Source: Oscillospiraceae bacterium (GTDB lineage Bacteria > Bacillota > Clostridia > Oscillospirales > Oscillospiraceae). Taken from it: 41,713 nt of DNA. The position numbers and the translations under genes were made by a program. Under the pieces are notes generated by a model, which did not search any database, was not told the DNA's origin, and saw nothing but the letters and a program-made list of their open reading frames with translations. Within the stretch, counting starts at the first letter, position 1. The number at the start of each line of letters is the position of its first letter. Where the stretch lies: the NCBI GenBank assembly GCA_902793285.1, contig CADBCV010000015.1, positions 1 to 41,713 of the forward strand, read 5' to 3'. Of this stretch, positions 22,908 to 31,578 are shown in pieces.

Positions 22908-23456
22908 TTATTCAAGTTCCAGGCGCATGAGCACAAGGTCACAGTACCCCTTTTCGCGCAGCCTGATGCCGCGGGGATTCCTGCCGTATTCCGCAAAGCC
23001 CATGCGCTTATAGAGGGCCAGGGCTCTCTCGTTTTCCGCGAGGACCTCCAGCTCGAGCTGCGCATAGCCCGCCGCCCGCGCGCAGGCGATGCACGCCTCC
23101 GTCAGCGCCCTGCCGAGACCGAGACCCCAGTACTGCTTTGCGATGCTGATGCCGAAGCCCGCGCGATGCCGGAGCTTTGCGCGGTCTCTGACGCACCAGA
23201 GCCCCGCCGCGCCGACGAGGGCGCCGTCCACCACGGCCACGATCTCGATCTCGTTCCCGCTGTCCGCTTTCTCCCGCAGGAAGCGCGTCTCCTCTTCCGC
23301 CGTCATGCTGATCTCATCGGGATAGTCGATCAGAAATTCCGTCTCACTGTGGGTCAGGATGAAGTTATCCAGAAGCGCCTGCCCGTCCTGCGCCGTGCCG
23401 TTTCGGAGGGTGCAGGTCCTGCCGTCCTTCAGCGTGAGGCTTTTCTCATATCGCAT
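22908..23456 (-). CDS. GNAT-family N-acetyltransferase (RimI/RimJ-like)
   Basis: This encodes 182 residues. The core AGFGISIAKQYWGLGLGRALTEA holds the Q/RxxGxG/A pyrophosphate-binding loop, and LELEVLAENERALALYKRMGF is the typical GNAT C-terminal half. It starts 15 bases after the stop of the gene before it (ribosome site AAAGGATG), so it is probably the fourth gene of the leftward LacI-YesL operon. The acceptor is unknown. Confidence 0.87.
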   Translation of the reverse strand: MRYEKSLTLKDGRTCTLRNGTAQDGQALLDNFILTHSETEFLIDYPDEISMTAEEETRFLREKADSGNEIEIVAVVDGALVGAAGLWCVRDRAKLRHRAGFGISIAKQYWGLGLGRALTEACIACARAAGYAQLELEVLAENERALALYKRMGFAEYGRNPRGIRLREKGYCDLVLMRLELE

Positions 23457-23471
23457 GGCTTACACATCCTT

Positions 23472-24176
23472 TTATGCCGCGAGATAGCGCACAAAGCGCA
23501 GGGCCTCCTCCGCGCGCGGGCTGTTTGTGAGGACGCCGGCGTAGAGGCTGTCTGCAAAGCCGGCGCTCTGCATGAGCGGGCAGCCGGAGAGCTCAACGGC
23601 GTTCTGCACGCTCTCGGTGACGCGCTCATGGGTGTCGGCCTCGTTTAACTGCCACTCGATGGCGTTGTCGGACAATGTGACCTCGTTCGACGTGAGGAGG
23701 GGCCGGAGCGCCGGATCGTCGAGCGGCAGGAGATAGCCCCCCGACGAGAGGAGATCATAGCTCTCCCGGTTCATGAGCGCGACATCCAGCGTCTTTGTCT
23801 GCACAGCGCCCATCAGCTTGATGCGCGAGGCGTAGGCGTATTCGTGGTCGAGTATATCGGCGTTGTCGGAGAGATAGAGATCCCGGTAGAGATAGACCTC
23901 CTGGCGCTTTGGGTTTTTGCCGGAGGCGGTGAGGTAGCCCACCGTCAGCGCCCGCTCCAGATCCTCCCCGACCGTGACGTTTGTGAGGGCGAGGTACAGA
24001 ACCGGCTCCTTCTTTGTGAGCTCCCGGCGGGCACTCCAGAGGAGGACGGACAGCACGAGCAGCGCAAGCAGGATCGGCCAGCTATAATACTCCCAGACAT
24101 ATTCCAGCTTCTCCGCCGGATTCATCTCCCGAAAAGCCGCCCGATGGGCGGCTTTCTGTTCCTTTGTGAGCTTCAT
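23472..24176 (-). CDS. Membrane-anchored protein of unknown function next to YesL
   Basis: This encodes 234 residues. An N-terminal charged segment (1-30) precedes one membrane helix at about 32-48. The rest is predicted extracytoplasmic, and stretches such as DVALMNRESYDLLSSGGYLLPLDD recall type-2 solute-binding proteins. The start overlaps the yesL-like stop by four bases, so the two are coupled. I do not recognise a named family. A helper or sensing role with the sugar transporter is inferred from position. Confidence 0.75.
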   Translation of the reverse strand: MKLTKEQKAAHRAAFREMNPAEKLEYVWEYYSWPILLALLVLSVLLWSARRELTKKEPVLYLALTNVTVGEDLERALTVGYLTASGKNPKRQEVYLYRDLYLSDNADILDHEYAYASRIKLMGAVQTKTLDVALMNRESYDLLSSGGYLLPLDDPALRPLLTSNEVTLSDNAIEWQLNEADTHERVTESVQNAVELSGCPLMQSAGFADSLYAGVLTNSPRAEEALRFVRYLAA

Positions 24177-24814
24177 GTCTCCCCCTCGTCCGGCTCCCCG
24201 GAGACGGCGATCATAATGTTATTTAAAAGCCATGCGCTCATCAGGGCGCAGAAGCCCTGCCCGAAAACGATGAGCGGCGTGAAGACGCGCACCACGGCGA
24301 AGAACATCGCAAAGTGCACGGCAAAGACGAGGATCGTGGCGAAGAGATAGTGCGTGCCGATGAGAAAGGCGTTTTTCAGCATGGCGCGGTTCGTGTTCTC
24401 GACGCTGGCAAGGAGCGGAAAGAGATACGTAAGCACGATGACAAGCATCACCGACACCGCGATGAGCAGCGCGAGCAGCAGCGTCCAGAGTACGGCGGCA
24501 CTCCCCGCCGCCCCGGCGCGCAGGTGCCAGACGATATAGAGATCGCCGCCGAGGAAGAGCATGATCCCCAGCATGATGAGCCAGAGCTGCGTCGCCTGCT
24601 TGAAGTTTTCGCGGAAGGCGCGGAAAAAGAGTCTGTCCACATGATGCTCCTCATCCCGCACGATCTTGAAGCAGACGTAGTAGAGCGCGGTCGTGGACGC
24701 GCCGATGGTGACGATCGGCAGGGAGCAGACAAACCACAGCAGATTCAGATAGCAGGCATAGCAGAGCTTCAGCATGAGCTGGGTGAACTTACTGTCGTAG
24801 GAAAAGAATTTCAT
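24173..24814 (-). CDS. YesL family protein (DUF624)
   Basis: This encodes 213 residues and about five membrane helices. The N-terminal FFSYDSKFTQLMLKLCYACYLNLLWFVCSLPIVTIGASTTALYYV pattern (given here only to identify DUF624: residues 3-47) is diagnostic. DUF624 genes usually sit beside LplB/LplC-type polysaccharide permeases, as here. Its biochemical role is not established; it may assist the transporter. It starts 15 bases after the LacI-family gene, with only a weak GAGG site, so translation may depend on coupling. Confidence 0.87.
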   Translation of the reverse strand: MKFFSYDSKFTQLMLKLCYACYLNLLWFVCSLPIVTIGASTTALYYVCFKIVRDEEHHVDRLFFRAFRENFKQATQLWLIMLGIMLFLGGDLYIVWHLRAGAAGSAAVLWTLLLALLIAVSVMLVIVLTYLFPLLASVENTNRAMLKNAFLIGTHYLFATILVFAVHFAMFFAVVRVFTPLIVFGQGFCALMSAWLLNNIMIAVSGEPDEGET

Positions 24815-24829
24815 TCGTGTCGCCTCGGT

Positions 24830-25873
24830 TCAGCGGGCGGTGGAGTCCCGGTAAATGAGATCGGTCTGGGTATGTACGATGCGATAGTCGAGCGACGGCT
24901 CCTTGATGCGGGAGACCAGAAGCTGCACGGCGGCAAAGGCCATCACCTGGGTGTGGATGTGCACGGTGGTGAGCGGCGGGTGGGAGACGCGGGATTCGGC
25001 GCAGTCGTCAAAGCCGCAGAGCATCAGATCCTCCGGACAGCTTTTGCCCAGCGCAGCCAACGCCCGCAGCGCATCGAAGCCGGCAAAGTCGTTTGCGCAG
25101 ATAAACACATCCGGCAGCTCCTCCAGATTCCGGAAAGCCTCCGTCAGCGGGCCGGGCATCGTGTTGCGCAGGATGTAGCGCTCCTCCACCGCCGCCCCCT
25201 CCAGCAGCATCGCCGTGCGGAACGCGCAGTAACGCTCATAAAAGGACTGGCAATGGTCAATGTCCCCGAGAAAGCCGATGCGCTTATAGCCCTTGGCCAG
25301 CATCTCGTGAATGAAGCGGGTGATTTCGCTGCTGTTGTCCATATAGAGCTGGTCGGCGTTGAGCTGTTCGCCGAAGCGCTTGACCGGCCCGTCCACAAAC
25401 AGGACCGGCAGATCGACCGTGCAGATCATATCGGCATAGGCTTTGTCGAAAACCTCGATGCAGACGATGGCGCTGGCCCGCTCCGGTACAAAGGTGACGG
25501 GAAGGGTGCCGTTTTGCAGGTTCTCCGGTGTGACCCGGTGGGTGTTGAGCGTATAGCCGAGCTGGGAGAGCTCCCGCTGGAACTTATCCAACATCAGGGA
25601 GGCAAAATGGGCCTGATCGACAAAAATGGTGGTGAAAAGCGCGATTTCCCCATGAAAACCGGGGCTCTGCTGCACACTGCCCGCGGCGCTGCCCGCGACG
25701 GCAGTGACGGCGCTGACATAGGAAAACTGCTTGTAGCCCATCTCCACGGCCTTCTGCAGGATCTTCTCCCGCGTGGCCTCGGCAAGCCCGTCGGCGTTGT
25801 TGATGGCCTTGGACACGGTGTTGCGCGACACGCCCAGCGCGTCCGCGATATCCTGAATGGTGACTTTACTCAT
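24830..25873 (-). CDS. LacI-family transcriptional regulator, first copy
   Basis: This encodes 347 residues. The N-terminal helix-turn-helix and hinge read VTIQDIADALGVSRNTVSKA, followed by a periplasmic-binding-protein-like sensor domain (about 65-345). It is divergent from the sugar permease operon and leads its own operon with yesL. It probably represses or activates both in response to a sugar, by inference a fructo-oligosaccharide. It resembles the second LacI protein of this window, with the same NTVSK helix and the CIELFDRAYIDM-like segment, so the two may be paralogues from a duplication. Confidence 0.9.
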   Translation of the reverse strand: MSKVTIQDIADALGVSRNTVSKAINNADGLAEATREKILQKAVEMGYKQFSYVSAVTAVAGSAAGSVQQSPGFHGEIALFTTIFVDQAHFASLMLDKFQRELSQLGYTLNTHRVTPENLQNGTLPVTFVPERASAIVCIEVFDKAYADMICTVDLPVLFVDGPVKRFGEQLNADQLYMDNSSEITRFIHEMLAKGYKRIGFLGDIDHCQSFYERYCAFRTAMLLEGAAVEERYILRNTMPGPLTEAFRNLEELPDVFICANDFAGFDALRALAALGKSCPEDLMLCGFDDCAESRVSHPPLTTVHIHTQVMAFAAVQLLVSRIKEPSLDYRIVHTQTDLIYRDSTAR

Positions 25874-25904
25874 CGGTCATCTCCTGGCTATTCTTTCTTA
25901 TTTA

Positions 25905-25934
25905 ATAGTATCACATTGGGCCGTCATATGTCAA
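25905..25934 (-). promoter_or_regulatory. Promoter of the first lacI-type gene
   Basis: On the minus strand, TTGACA (25934-25929) and TACTAT (25910-25905) are 18 bases apart. Confidence 0.6.
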
Positions 25935-25944
25935 ATGAAAGAGG

Positions 25945-26073
25945 TGCATTGTGCAAATGCAAGATGTTTTCGGAGCAGGATTTGACAGTTTTGACAAATC
26001 GTGCATATGCCCACTGTATAAAATGTGCAAATGTAAAATTTCTGTTGACACATTATTCACAGGATGCTAAACT
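25945..26073 (+). promoter_or_regulatory. Promoter and candidate operators of the sugar transporter operon
   Basis: TTGACA (26045-26050) and TAAACT (26068-26073) are 17 bases apart, with TG at 26065-26066 as extended -10. Upstream lies TGCATTGTGCAAATGCA (25945-25961), an inverted repeat with 6-bp arms. TGTGCAAATGCAA (25950-25962) recurs as TGTGCAAATGTAA (26024-26036), and GTGCATATGC is at 26001-26010. These are candidate binding sites of the divergent LacI protein. Two more TTGACA elements occur at 25982 and 25991. Confidence 0.55.
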
Positions 26074-26162
26074 CAGCTTGAGAACACCTGCCCGGACTGT
26101 ACAATTGCGCACTTTTATTGCGCCGGGCGGGGAAATCGCACAAGAGAAATGGAGGAGGTACA

Positions 26163-27107
26163 ATGAAAAAAGTCCCGGAACCCGCCGCGGCAGGAGGCGG
26201 CGGCAGTTCCAAGATGCACAACACCTTGGTGTATATCCGGCAGCACTGGCAGCTCTATGTGATCTTCATGCTGCCCGCGTTTTTGCTGACAGTGATCTTC
26301 CGCTATATCCCAATGGGCGGCATCGCCATCGCGTTCACGGAGTATAACCCCTTCCGCGGCATTCTCGGCAGCGAGTGGATCGGGTTTGAAAACTTTGAAC
26401 GCTTCCTGTCATCCCCGGACTTCATGCGCTACCTGGCCAACACCCTGAAGCTGAGCGTGTACGGTCTGCTCTGGGGCTTCCCCGCCCCGATCCTGCTCGC
26501 CTTCCTGCTCAACCGCATCATGAGCAGCAAGACCAAGCAGAAGATCCAGCTCGTCCTGTACATGCCGAACTTCATCTCGGTCATCGTCCTCTGCGGTATC
26601 GTCCGCATCCTGCTGTCTCCGACGGGGCTCATCAACTCCCTGCTCGGCACCAGCACGAACTTCATGACCATGCCCTCCGCCTTCCGCACGATCTACATCG
26701 CCTCCGGCATCTGGCAGGGCGCAGGCTGGGCCTCGATCATCTACACCGCGGCCCTCTCCAACGCCAGCAAGGAGCTGAAGGAAGCCGCCGTCATCGACGG
26801 GGCCAACATCATCCAGCAGATCAAGGCGGTCGAGTGGCCCGCCATCAAGGACACCGTCCTCATCCAGTTCATCATGTCCGTGGGCAACATCATGTCCGTC
26901 GGCTTTGAGAAGGCCTACGCCCTGCAGACAGACCTGAACTTGAACACCTCGGAGATCATCTCCACCTACGTGTACAAGAAGGGTCTTTTGGACGGCGACT
27001 ACGGCTTCTCCACCGCGGTCGGCCTTTTCAACACGGTCATCAACGTCATTCTCCTGATCTCCATGAACGCCCTCGTCAAAAAGATGAACGAAGGCAAGGG
27101 CATTTAA
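26163..27107 (+). CDS. Carbohydrate ABC transporter permease, LplB type
   Basis: This encodes 314 residues from ATG 26163, with GGAGGAGG five bases upstream. Six membrane helices follow a Gly-rich cytoplasmic N-terminus. The EAA loop reads KELKEAAVIDGANIIQQIKAV, the coupling motif to the ATPase. The N-terminal VIFRYIPMGGIAIAFTEYNP and VGFEKAYALQT segments are typical of the LplB/YtcP branch, which imports oligosaccharides. It is the first gene of the operon with a second permease, binding protein, GH32 enzyme and ATPase. Confidence 0.9.
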   Translation: MKKVPEPAAAGGGGSSKMHNTLVYIRQHWQLYVIFMLPAFLLTVIFRYIPMGGIAIAFTEYNPFRGILGSEWIGFENFERFLSSPDFMRYLANTLKLSVYGLLWGFPAPILLAFLLNRIMSSKTKQKIQLVLYMPNFISVIVLCGIVRILLSPTGLINSLLGTSTNFMTMPSAFRTIYIASGIWQGAGWASIIYTAALSNASKELKEAAVIDGANIIQQIKAVEWPAIKDTVLIQFIMSVGNIMSVGFEKAYALQTDLNLNTSEIISTYVYKKGLLDGDYGFSTAVGLFNTVINVILLISMNALVKKMNEGKGI

Positions 27108-27123
27108 GGGAGGAGGCAGAAAC

Positions 27124-28029
27124 ATGAAAACGAAGAAAAAGAGCGAATTTGCAAAGCTCCCGACCGGCGACAAGACGATCCTCATCATCGGCTACGTGAT
27201 CCTGGGTCTCTTCATCCTCGCGATCATCCTGCCGGTCATTTACATCATCCTCGCCTCCTTTATCGACCCCATCACGCTCCAGAACAGCGGCCTGACCTTT
27301 GATTTCAGCAAGTGGACGCTGACGGCCTATGAGCGCGTCATGTCAAACTCCCAGATCTGGGTCGGCTTCAAAAACGCGCTGATCTACTCAGTCCTGTTCA
27401 CGATCATCTCCGTCGTTGTGACGCTGCTCGCGGCCTACCCCATGTCCCGCGCGGATTTCAAGGGCAAGGGCTTCTTTAACGTCATCTTCGTCATCACCAT
27501 GTTCTTCGGCGGCGGCCTGATCCCGACCTACCTGCTGATCTCGAATCTCGGGATGCTGGACACCATCTGGGCGATCCTGCTGCCGGGCGCGTTCAGCGTG
27601 TGGAACATGATCATCGCCCGCACCTACTACATGGGCATCCCGAAGGATCTGCAGGAGGCCGCCGAGATCGACGGCGCCACCGAGATGATCTACTTCTTCA
27701 AGATCCTGCTGCCCGTGTGCACGCCCATCATCGCCACCATCGCCATGTGGCAGTTCGTCGGCATGTGGAACAGCTACTTTGACGCCATGATCTATCTCAA
27801 CAGCGCGTCCAAGCAGCCCCTGCAGCTCGTGCTGCGCTCCATCCTGATCCAGAACCAGCCGGAGCCCGGCATGGTCTCCGACATGCAGAGCACCGCCGCC
27901 CGCGCCCAGCTCGCGGAGCTTCTGAAATATGCGACGATCATCATCTCCTCCCTGCCCCTGATGATCATGTATCCCTTCTTCCAGAAGTACTTCGACAACG
28001 GCATCATGGCCGGCGCGGTCAAAGGCTAA
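27124..28029 (+). CDS. Carbohydrate ABC transporter permease, LplC type
   Basis: This encodes 301 residues with six membrane helices and the EAA loop DLQEAAEIDGATEMIYFFKILLP (residues about 178-200). Segments such as MFFGGGLIPTYLLI and the C-terminal YPFFQKYFDNGIMAGAVKG are characteristic of the LplC/YtcP family. It starts 16 bases after the first permease, with GGGAGGAGG upstream. It forms the membrane channel together with that permease. Confidence 0.9.
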   Translation: MKTKKKSEFAKLPTGDKTILIIGYVILGLFILAIILPVIYIILASFIDPITLQNSGLTFDFSKWTLTAYERVMSNSQIWVGFKNALIYSVLFTIISVVVTLLAAYPMSRADFKGKGFFNVIFVITMFFGGGLIPTYLLISNLGMLDTIWAILLPGAFSVWNMIIARTYYMGIPKDLQEAAEIDGATEMIYFFKILLPVCTPIIATIAMWQFVGMWNSYFDAMIYLNSASKQPLQLVLRSILIQNQPEPGMVSDMQSTAARAQLAELLKYATIIISSLPLMIMYPFFQKYFDNGIMAGAVKG

Positions 28030-28036
28030 AGCCCTT

Positions 28037-28234
28037 CGTTTTGAAAACATGCTTATGGCATGTTTTCAAAACGAGAAAAACTCGCGCTTATCGCACACGG
28101 CGGTGCGTGACACGCCGTGTTTGGTCGGCGCGAGGCTCCGCTTAAAGTGTTTCTGGGGAAGCAAAGCTCCCTCAGAAACGGTTTAAAATTGTTTTTCGCC
28201 CTGCTGGGCGAAAAATCAGAGGGTGTTCCCTCTG
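28037..28234 (+). other. Cluster of stem-loops between permease and binding-protein genes
   Basis: Five hairpin groups occur in 198 bases. They are CGTTTTGAAAACATGC with its complement (28037-28073, 16-bp stem); CTCGCGC/GCGCGAG (28081-28134) enclosing ACACGGCG/CGCCGTGT; GTTTCTG/CAGAAAC (28149-28179, extendable by TTAAA/TTTAA); TTTTTCGCCC/GGGCGAAAAA (28192-28215); and CAGAGGG/CCCTCTG (28217-28234). None has a clear U-tract in the operon direction. The cluster could protect or process mRNA so that the binding protein is made in excess. Bases 28235-28299 hold only the ribosome site GGAG. Confidence 0.75.
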
Positions 28235-28299
28235 AACTCCCCAACTGTCCTTTGGTGCCTCGGCACTGAACAATATTTTTTTGTTAAGGAGTTAAGAGC

Positions 28300-29964
28300 A
28301 TGAAAAACATCCGCAGAGTTCTCTCTCTTGTCCTGCTGCTGACGATGGTTGCCGCTCTGGCGGTCTCTCCCGTTGCGGAAGCCAAGAAGCCCGCCGTGCC
28401 CGATCACTACACCTTCCCCCTCGAGGAGACGGCCGAGATCAAGGGCCTCACAAACTTCCCCGCCGGCTCTGAGTCCGAGCCCAACAACCGCACCATCTTC
28501 AAGCGTCTCGAGGAGGCCACCAATGTCCACGTCAAGTGGAGAGCCATCCAGAGCGACCAGTGGGGCGACAAGATCGCGCTCGAGATGTCGAACGTCAAGA
28601 CCCTGCCCGAGTTCGTCTTCAACGCCCAGTTCGGCGATGTCGAGCTTCTGAAGTACGCCAAGCAGGGCGCCATCATCCACGTTGAGGAGTACATCGACCA
28701 GTACATGCCGAACCTCGCCAAGGTCTTTGAGCAGGCCCCCGAGTACAGGACCATGTGCACCGACGAGAACGGCCACATCTGGGCCCTGCCCTGGATCGAG
28801 CAGCTCGGCAGCGGGAAGACCGCCATCCAGACCATCGGCAACATGCCCTTCATCAACCTCGACTGGCTGGACTTCCTCGGTCTCGAGATGCCCACCACCA
28901 CCGATGAGCTCGAGCAGGTCCTGATCGCCTTCCGCGACAACGCCGACAAGCTCAAGGCCGAGTTCGGCATCGACGGCGACATCATCCCCCTCGCCTGCAT
29001 CATCAACGGCGGCAATGAGGACTGCACCATCCTCTGCAACGGCTTCGGCGAAGGCTACGGCGATCCCGATCCGGGCCGCCATATCGTCGTGGACGAGAAC
29101 GGCAAGGTCGTCTGCACCGCCACCACCGAGGGCTTCCGCAAGGGCGTGCAGTGGCTCCACGAGCTCTACGCCGAGGGTCTGATGGATCCCGACGCCTTTA
29201 CCCAGGAGTGGTCCACCTACGTTGCCAAGGGCAAGTCCAACCGCTACGGCGTCTGCTTCAGCTGGGACGTCGCCAACATTGTCCCCATCAGCATGGATGA
29301 CCTGATTGCCGGTAAGCACTGGGCTCCCCTGCCCGCGCTGACCGCCGACGTCAAGAACATCACCCCGCAGAACGGCTCCTACACCTCCGGCTTTGACCGC
29401 GGCCGCTGCGTCATCACCGCCAAGGCCGAGAACCCCGCCCTGATCTGCGCGTGGCTTGACCAGATGTACGCGCCTCTGCAGTCCCCGCAGAACAACTGGG
29501 GCACCTACGGTGAAGACGACGATTTCGATATCTTTGAGATGAGCACCAACGACAAGGGCGAGCCCATGCTCAAGCACGCCTGGCTCGGCGACGCCTCCCC
29601 CGTTGAGGTCCGCGAGGCCGAGTGCGTGGGCGGCCCCCTCGCCATCCTCGACAGCTACTACGGCGTGTATGTCACCTGCCCGGACGACGCCCAGTACCGT
29701 CTCAACTGGATCAAGGATATCTACACCCCCGACATGAACACCAAGAACATCTTCCCCAACGTGTTCATGAACGCCGACGACACCAAGACCATCTCGAACC
29801 TCGCGGCTGACATTACCAAGTGCATCAACACCGCGAGAGCCAACTGGATCATGTACGGCATGAACGACGGTGACTGGGAGAAGCTCCAGAGCGATCTCGC
29901 CGCCTACAAGCTGGCCGATTATCTCGGTGTCTTCCAGAAGTACTACGACGCCTTCAACGCCTGA
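28300..29964 (+). CDS. Extracellular sugar-binding protein (LplA/YtcQ-type), no lipobox
   Basis: This encodes 554 residues with GGAG upstream. A signal peptide (1 to about 28) ends in AEA-K, a type I site, and no lipobox Cys is present. The mature part begins near TFPLEETAEIKGLTNFP and continues as a large type-2 binding protein of the LplA/YtcQ branch, with VHVKWRAIQSDQWGDKIALE and DMNTKNIFPN segments. It should capture oligosaccharides for the adjacent permeases; fructans are inferred from the two GH32 genes. In a monoderm a non-lipidated form would be released unless otherwise held, so anchoring is unclear. Confidence 0.88.
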   Translation: MKNIRRVLSLVLLLTMVAALAVSPVAEAKKPAVPDHYTFPLEETAEIKGLTNFPAGSESEPNNRTIFKRLEEATNVHVKWRAIQSDQWGDKIALEMSNVKTLPEFVFNAQFGDVELLKYAKQGAIIHVEEYIDQYMPNLAKVFEQAPEYRTMCTDENGHIWALPWIEQLGSGKTAIQTIGNMPFINLDWLDFLGLEMPTTTDELEQVLIAFRDNADKLKAEFGIDGDIIPLACIINGGNEDCTILCNGFGEGYGDPDPGRHIVVDENGKVVCTATTEGFRKGVQWLHELYAEGLMDPDAFTQEWSTYVAKGKSNRYGVCFSWDVANIVPISMDDLIAGKHWAPLPALTADVKNITPQNGSYTSGFDRGRCVITAKAENPALICAWLDQMYAPLQSPQNNWGTYGEDDDFDIFEMSTNDKGEPMLKHAWLGDASPVEVREAECVGGPLAILDSYYGVYVTCPDDAQYRLNWIKDIYTPDMNTKNIFPNVFMNADDTKTISNLAADITKCINTARANWIMYGMNDGDWEKLQSDLAAYKLADYLGVFQKYYDAFNA

Positions 29965-29997
29965 TTCTCCTCCCTTTCCTTACTCCCGCAAACTTTA

Positions 29998-30070
29998 TCT
30001 CTGCCCGCTCCCTCTCACGGGGGAGTGGCAGAGAGAAGGGCTTTCGGCATCGAGAGCCTTTCTCTCTGCC
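29998..30070 (+). promoter_or_regulatory. Two mutually exclusive hairpins before the intracellular GH32 gene
   Basis: The segment GGCAGAGA (30027-30034) can pair either with TCTCTGCC at 29998-30005 or with the 3' arm at 30063-30070. The first pairing encloses CTCCC/GGGAG. The second gives a 20-pair stem (30027-30046 with 30051-30070, two G-U pairs) and a GCAT loop. The structure ends nine bases before the ribosome site GGAGAA. It may tune translation or mRNA stability; a palindromic repeat copy is the alternative. Confidence 0.6.
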
Positions 30071-30091
30071 AAATGCAGAAGGAGAAATGAT

Positions 30092-31573
30092 ATGAGCAAA
30101 GCATTACAGCGCGCCCGTGATTTTGAGGCGAAATACCTGCCCTATACCAGCTCGGAGCTGCCCCATTTCCATGTGACCGGCGGCATCGGCTGGATCAACG
30201 ACCCGAACGGCTTTGCCCCCTACAAGGGCGAATACCATCTGTTCTTCCAGTACTACCCCTATGACACCAAGTGGGGCCCCATGCACTGGGGACATGTGAA
30301 GACCCGCGACTTCATCCGCTGGGAGCGTCTGCCCGCGGCTCTCGCCCCGGATATGGAATATGACCGGGACGGCTGCTTCTCCGGCGGCGCGGTGGAGCTT
30401 CCCGACGGGCGGCACCTGCTGATGTACACCGGGGTGCGCAATGTCCGGCGGCGCAACGGCTCCATCGAGTCCTTCCAGACCCAGTGCATCGCCATCGGCG
30501 ACGGCGTGGACTATGAGAAGCAGCCCTGCAACCCCGTCATCGACAGCGCGATGATCCCGGAGGGCAACAGCGTCCACGACTTCCGCGACCCGAAAATCTG
30601 GCGCGAGGGCGACATGTTCTACGCCGTGATGGGAAACCGCGGCAGGGACGGCAGCGGCGAGATCCTGCTCTTCAGGAGCCGGGACGCGCAGACCTGGGAA
30701 TATGTGAGCGTCGTGTCCTCCTGCCACAACCAGTACGGGCGCATGTGGGAGTGCCCGGACTTTTTCCAGCTTGACGGAAAAGACGTGCTGCTCGTCTCCC
30801 CGCAGGAGATGGACGCCATCGGCCTGGAGTTTCACCCGGGCAACGCGAACGTCTGCCTGATCGGGTCCTTCGATCACAAGACCCACCACCTCATGCGCGA
30901 GTCGGTGCAGGCCATCGACTACGGCCTCGACTTCTATGCCCCCCAGACCCTGCTGACCGAGGACGGGCGGCGCGTGATGATCGGCTGGATGCAGAACTGG
31001 GAGACCTCCACCTGCAAGCCGCAGGAGATGCGCTTCTACGGGCAGATGACGCTGCCGCGCGAGCTCTGCATCCGAAACGGCCGCCTCTGCCAGAACCCGG
31101 TGCGGGAGCTGGAAAACTACCGCGGCGTGCGCATCGACTACTACAACGTGCTCATAAACGGCGAGACCAGCCTGCGCGGGATCTCCGGCAGGTGCACCGA
31201 TATGACCGTCACCGTGCGCCCCGGCAACGAGAACAGCATGTACAAGTGGTTCCGCCTCTATGTCGCGCGCGACGGGGAGCACTTCACCCTCATCCGCTAC
31301 CGCCCGGACACCAGCACCATCAAGGTGGACCGGACCCACAGCGGCTTCCCCCACGACATCGTAAACGTCCGGGAATTCCCGGTGAGTCTCAAAAGCGGGG
31401 CGCTCAAGCTGCGCGTCATCATGGACCGCTACAGTCTCGAGCTCTTCGTAAACGACGGCGAGCAGGCCGCGTCCTTCGTCCTCTACACCCCGGAATCCGC
31501 CGGCGCGGTCAGCTTCTCCTCCGACGGGAGCGTCCTCGTCGATGTGGAGAAATACGACCTCGAGATCAAGTAA
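30092..31573 (+). CDS. Intracellular GH32 beta-fructosidase
   Basis: This encodes 493 residues from ATG 30092, with GGAGAA upstream, and has no signal peptide. GH32 signatures are WINDPNG (nucleophile D37), FRDP (164-167, transition-state stabiliser D166) and WECPDFF (acid/base E220). A C-terminal beta-sandwich domain (about 350-493) follows the five-blade propeller. It should cleave terminal fructose from imported sucrose or fructo-oligosaccharides. Sucrose-6-phosphate hydrolase is less likely because the operon has an ABC importer and no phosphotransferase. The last segment, FVNDGEQAASFVLY, is typical of the family. Confidence 0.92.
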   Translation: MSKALQRARDFEAKYLPYTSSELPHFHVTGGIGWINDPNGFAPYKGEYHLFFQYYPYDTKWGPMHWGHVKTRDFIRWERLPAALAPDMEYDRDGCFSGGAVELPDGRHLLMYTGVRNVRRRNGSIESFQTQCIAIGDGVDYEKQPCNPVIDSAMIPEGNSVHDFRDPKIWREGDMFYAVMGNRGRDGSGEILLFRSRDAQTWEYVSVVSSCHNQYGRMWECPDFFQLDGKDVLLVSPQEMDAIGLEFHPGNANVCLIGSFDHKTHHLMRESVQAIDYGLDFYAPQTLLTEDGRRVMIGWMQNWETSTCKPQEMRFYGQMTLPRELCIRNGRLCQNPVRELENYRGVRIDYYNVLINGETSLRGISGRCTDMTVTVRPGNENSMYKWFRLYVARDGEHFTLIRYRPDTSTIKVDRTHSGFPHDIVNVREFPVSLKSGALKLRVIMDRYSLELFVNDGEQAASFVLYTPESAGAVSFSSDGSVLVDVEKYDLEIK

Positions 31574-31578
31574 GACCT

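Noticed and set aside
24314-26347. A 677-codon plus-strand frame across yesL, the first lacI gene and the permease start
   Set aside because: It spans several well-supported genes and a promoter region, and has no recognisable domain.
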